Under the pieces are notes generated by a model. It was given only the letters and a program-made list of their open reading frames with translations, was not told where the DNA came from and did not search any database. Below, piece by piece: positions 62,285 through 64,000 of a stretch of 64,000 nucleotides of DNA; position 1 is the stretch's first letter, and every line of letters begins with the position of its first letter. Both the position numbers and the translations under genes were made by a program. This DNA is from an uncultured Granulosicoccus sp. (GTDB taxonomy: Bacteria > Pseudomonadota > Gammaproteobacteria > Granulosicoccales > Granulosicoccaceae), in assembly GCA_937991945.1 (NCBI GenBank), contig CALKLO010000001.1, forward strand, positions 1-64,000, given 5' to 3'.

Positions 62285-63976
62285 TTACATTTCATCAGCC
62301 CATTGGCGTAATTTGAACTTTTGAATTTTGCCGGTTGAGGTTTTAGGTAGATCCCTAAACACAATGCTCTTTGGGCATTTGAAGTGAGCAAGCTTTTCTC
62401 GACACCACGCTACTAATTCTTGTTCGGTGGCTGCAGCCCCCGGTTTTAAGGTTACAAAAGCACACGGCGTTTCTCCCCATTTTTCATCACGCTTGGCAGC
62501 AACTGCAGCTTCAAGAACTGCCGGGTGTGCGAAAAGCGCATTTTCTATTTCAATGGATGAGATGTTCTCTCCACCTGAGATGATGATGTCTTTTGAGCGA
62601 TCCATGATTCGCAAATAGCCGTCTGGATCCATGACAGCAAGGTCGCCGCTATGGAACCAACCGCCCCTAAAAGCCTCTTCATTGGCTTGCGCATTTCGAT
62701 AGTAGCCACGCATAACGATATTGCCGCGGAACATGATTTCACCAATGCTTTTACCGTCTCGAGCAACCGGTACTAAGGTGTCTGGGTCTAGTACATCCAA
62801 TTGATCCAATACTTGGTATCGGACACCTTGACGGGATTTAAGCCGTGCTCGTTCACTGTCGTCCAAATTGTCCCAGGCAGGGTTCCAAGCACACATAACG
62901 GCAGGCCCGTAGGTTTCAGTGAGTCCGTATGTGTGCGTGACATGAAAGCCTAGTGCTTCAATTTCCAACAGTACGCTTGCGGGTGGGGGCGCTGCTGCCG
63001 TCATGATGTTTACCACGTGAGGCAAGGGCTTTATAACGTCGTCATCTGCATTGACGATAAAATTAAGAATAATCGGTGCACCACAAAAATGCGTAACACC
63101 ATGTGTATGAATGTTGTCGTAAATCGTTTTTGCTGTGATGGTTCTTGCGCAAACGCTGGTGCCAGCATTGGCGGCTAACGACCAAGGGAAGCACCAGCCG
63201 TTGCAATGAAACATGGGTAGTGTCCATAGATACACCGGATGCGGGCCCATATGCCAACCAGTGATGTTGGACAACGCATTTAATGTTGCCCCACGATGAT
63301 GGTAGATAACCCCTTTGGGTTGGCCTGTTGTGCCCGACGTGTAGTTGAGTGAAATCGACTGCCATTCATCGGCAGGTAGTGTCCATTGCCAATCAGGGTC
63401 AATAGCCGGTAGTTGATCGTGTGGGGTGCTCTGGGCATCAACAAAGCTTTCGTAATCAAGCTCGCAGATAGCTTCGCCTGTGGCTTGCGCATCGTCAATA
63501 CTTATTAGCAGAGGCGGTGTCGGTAGATTTTTTATAGCCTCTCGTACAACGGTGGTTGAGTCTTTGTCGACAAACAAGACTTTTGCACCACCGTGCTCGA
63601 GTATGTGAGCGATGGTGGTTGCTTCCAAACGCGTATTAATGGCGTTCAGAATAGCGCCCGTCATGGGCACTGAAAAATGAAGTTCAAAGAGCGCCGGAAT
63701 ATTCGGTGCAATAACGGCCACCACATCGCCTGTGGTTATGCCCAAAGCTGCTAGGCGTGCAGCCCCAACCTGACAACGTTGATAGGTGTCGCTCCACGTG
63801 TAGCGTAGATCACCATGTATGACCGATAAACGCTCAGGATAAACCTCGGCGCTACGGGCAATGAAGCTTAGCGGGCTTAGAGGGGTATAGTTTGCTTCAT
63901 GTGCAGGCAACGGCACATCGTTGTCTCCCGGCTGTCTGGCGTTTGGAATAGTGGGGTGATAACCGGACATAGACAC
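62285..63976 (-). CDS. Acyl-CoA synthetase, DmdB-like AMP-binding family
   Basis: The 563-residue enzyme activates a carboxylic acid with ATP and CoA. The AMP-binding P-loop is LNYTSGTTGQPKGVIYHHRG, followed by WTLPMFHCNGWCFPWSLAA, HTYGLTETYGPAVM, GWFHSGDLAVMDPDGYLRI and the catalytic Lys near TSTGKIQKFKLRQ. The YHHRG and FHCNGWCFPW segments are typical of the DmdB (methylmercaptopropionate-CoA ligase) and medium-chain acid group. The substrate is not fixed. The N-terminal 30 residues are extra. Confidence 0.9.
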   Translation of the reverse strand: MSMSGYHPTIPNARQPGDNDVPLPAHEANYTPLSPLSFIARSAEVYPERLSVIHGDLRYTWSDTYQRCQVGAARLAALGITTGDVVAVIAPNIPALFELHFSVPMTGAILNAINTRLEATTIAHILEHGGAKVLFVDKDSTTVVREAIKNLPTPPLLISIDDAQATGEAICELDYESFVDAQSTPHDQLPAIDPDWQWTLPADEWQSISLNYTSGTTGQPKGVIYHHRGATLNALSNITGWHMGPHPVYLWTLPMFHCNGWCFPWSLAANAGTSVCARTITAKTIYDNIHTHGVTHFCGAPIILNFIVNADDDVIKPLPHVVNIMTAAAPPPASVLLEIEALGFHVTHTYGLTETYGPAVMCAWNPAWDNLDDSERARLKSRQGVRYQVLDQLDVLDPDTLVPVARDGKSIGEIMFRGNIVMRGYYRNAQANEEAFRGGWFHSGDLAVMDPDGYLRIMDRSKDIIISGGENISSIEIENALFAHPAVLEAAVAAKRDEKWGETPCAFVTLKPGAAATEQELVAWCREKLAHFKCPKSIVFRDLPKTSTGKIQKFKLRQWADEM

Positions 63977-64000
63977 AAACCTCTTTTGGATGAAACATGG

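Overview
The window looks like chromosomal DNA of a marine-type gammaproteobacterium. It carries RapA, E. coli-type exonuclease III, the fused 23S rRNA methyltransferase RlmKL, SohB, a FadJ/FadI pair, ETF-QO and DctPQM/TauA-type uptake proteins. GC content looks moderate. TTG and GTG starts are frequent, and genes often overlap by ATGA/GTGA. I cannot name the genus from this sequence alone. I saw no tRNA or rRNA gene, insertion sequence, prophage or CRISPR array.

Layout. 1-2081: a chromate-resistance pair on the minus strand (rhodanese-ChrB fusion, then ChrA cut by the window edge). 2229-4206: a DMT exporter divergent from a LysR regulator. 4469-7940: a coupled envelope set (lipoprotein, DUF3857/transglutaminase protein, TPR-like lipoprotein). 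8054-12642: a small membrane protein and the rapA-xthA operon. 13004-13207: a cold-shock protein with a long leader. 13250-15093: a coupled formyltransferase and NodB-family deacetylase. 15267-17568: DNA photolyase and a DUF1223 protein. 17672-28157: a long operon built on the Bat/MoxR module (MoxR, DUF58, DUF4381, two VWA proteins, TPR protein, BatD). It is preceded by a predicted barrel protein and an Ig-like lipoprotein and followed by an Omp85 protein with one POTRA domain.

28198-39215 is mostly acyl-CoA metabolism: FadJ-type and FadI-type enzymes, a SIMPL protein, a fungal-type cytosine deaminase, EtfB/EtfA, a helical protein of unknown role, a DmdC-type acyl-CoA dehydrogenase, HIBCH, DUF952 and an enoyl-CoA hydratase. 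ETF-QO (54402-56060) and a DmdB-like acyl-CoA ligase (62285-63976) extend this theme: acyl-CoA dehydrogenase electrons would pass through EtfAB to ETF-QO and ubiquinone. 39556-45868 is uptake and amino-acid metabolism: an orphan TauA-like binding protein, an Asp/Glu racemase-family protein, a DadA-like oxidase and a TRAP transporter. 45876-52532 (minus strand) is sensing and transport: a binding protein coupled to a CHASE-PAS-GGDEF-EAL protein, a small membrane protein, and SulP with a universal stress protein. 52934-54370 encodes a very unusual disordered Asn/Arg-rich protein with a histone-H1-like tail, behind a leader that may be structured. The right end holds a beta-CASP nuclease, RlmKL, SohB, an HDOD protein and the acyl-CoA ligase.

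The observations I rate highest are the Asn/Arg-rich protein and its leader, the extended Bat operon, the formyltransferase/deacetylase pair that recalls ArnA/ArnD chemistry, the fungal-type cytosine deaminase, the binding protein coupled to c-di-GMP signalling, and the repeated placement of stop codons inside terminator hairpins between convergent genes.
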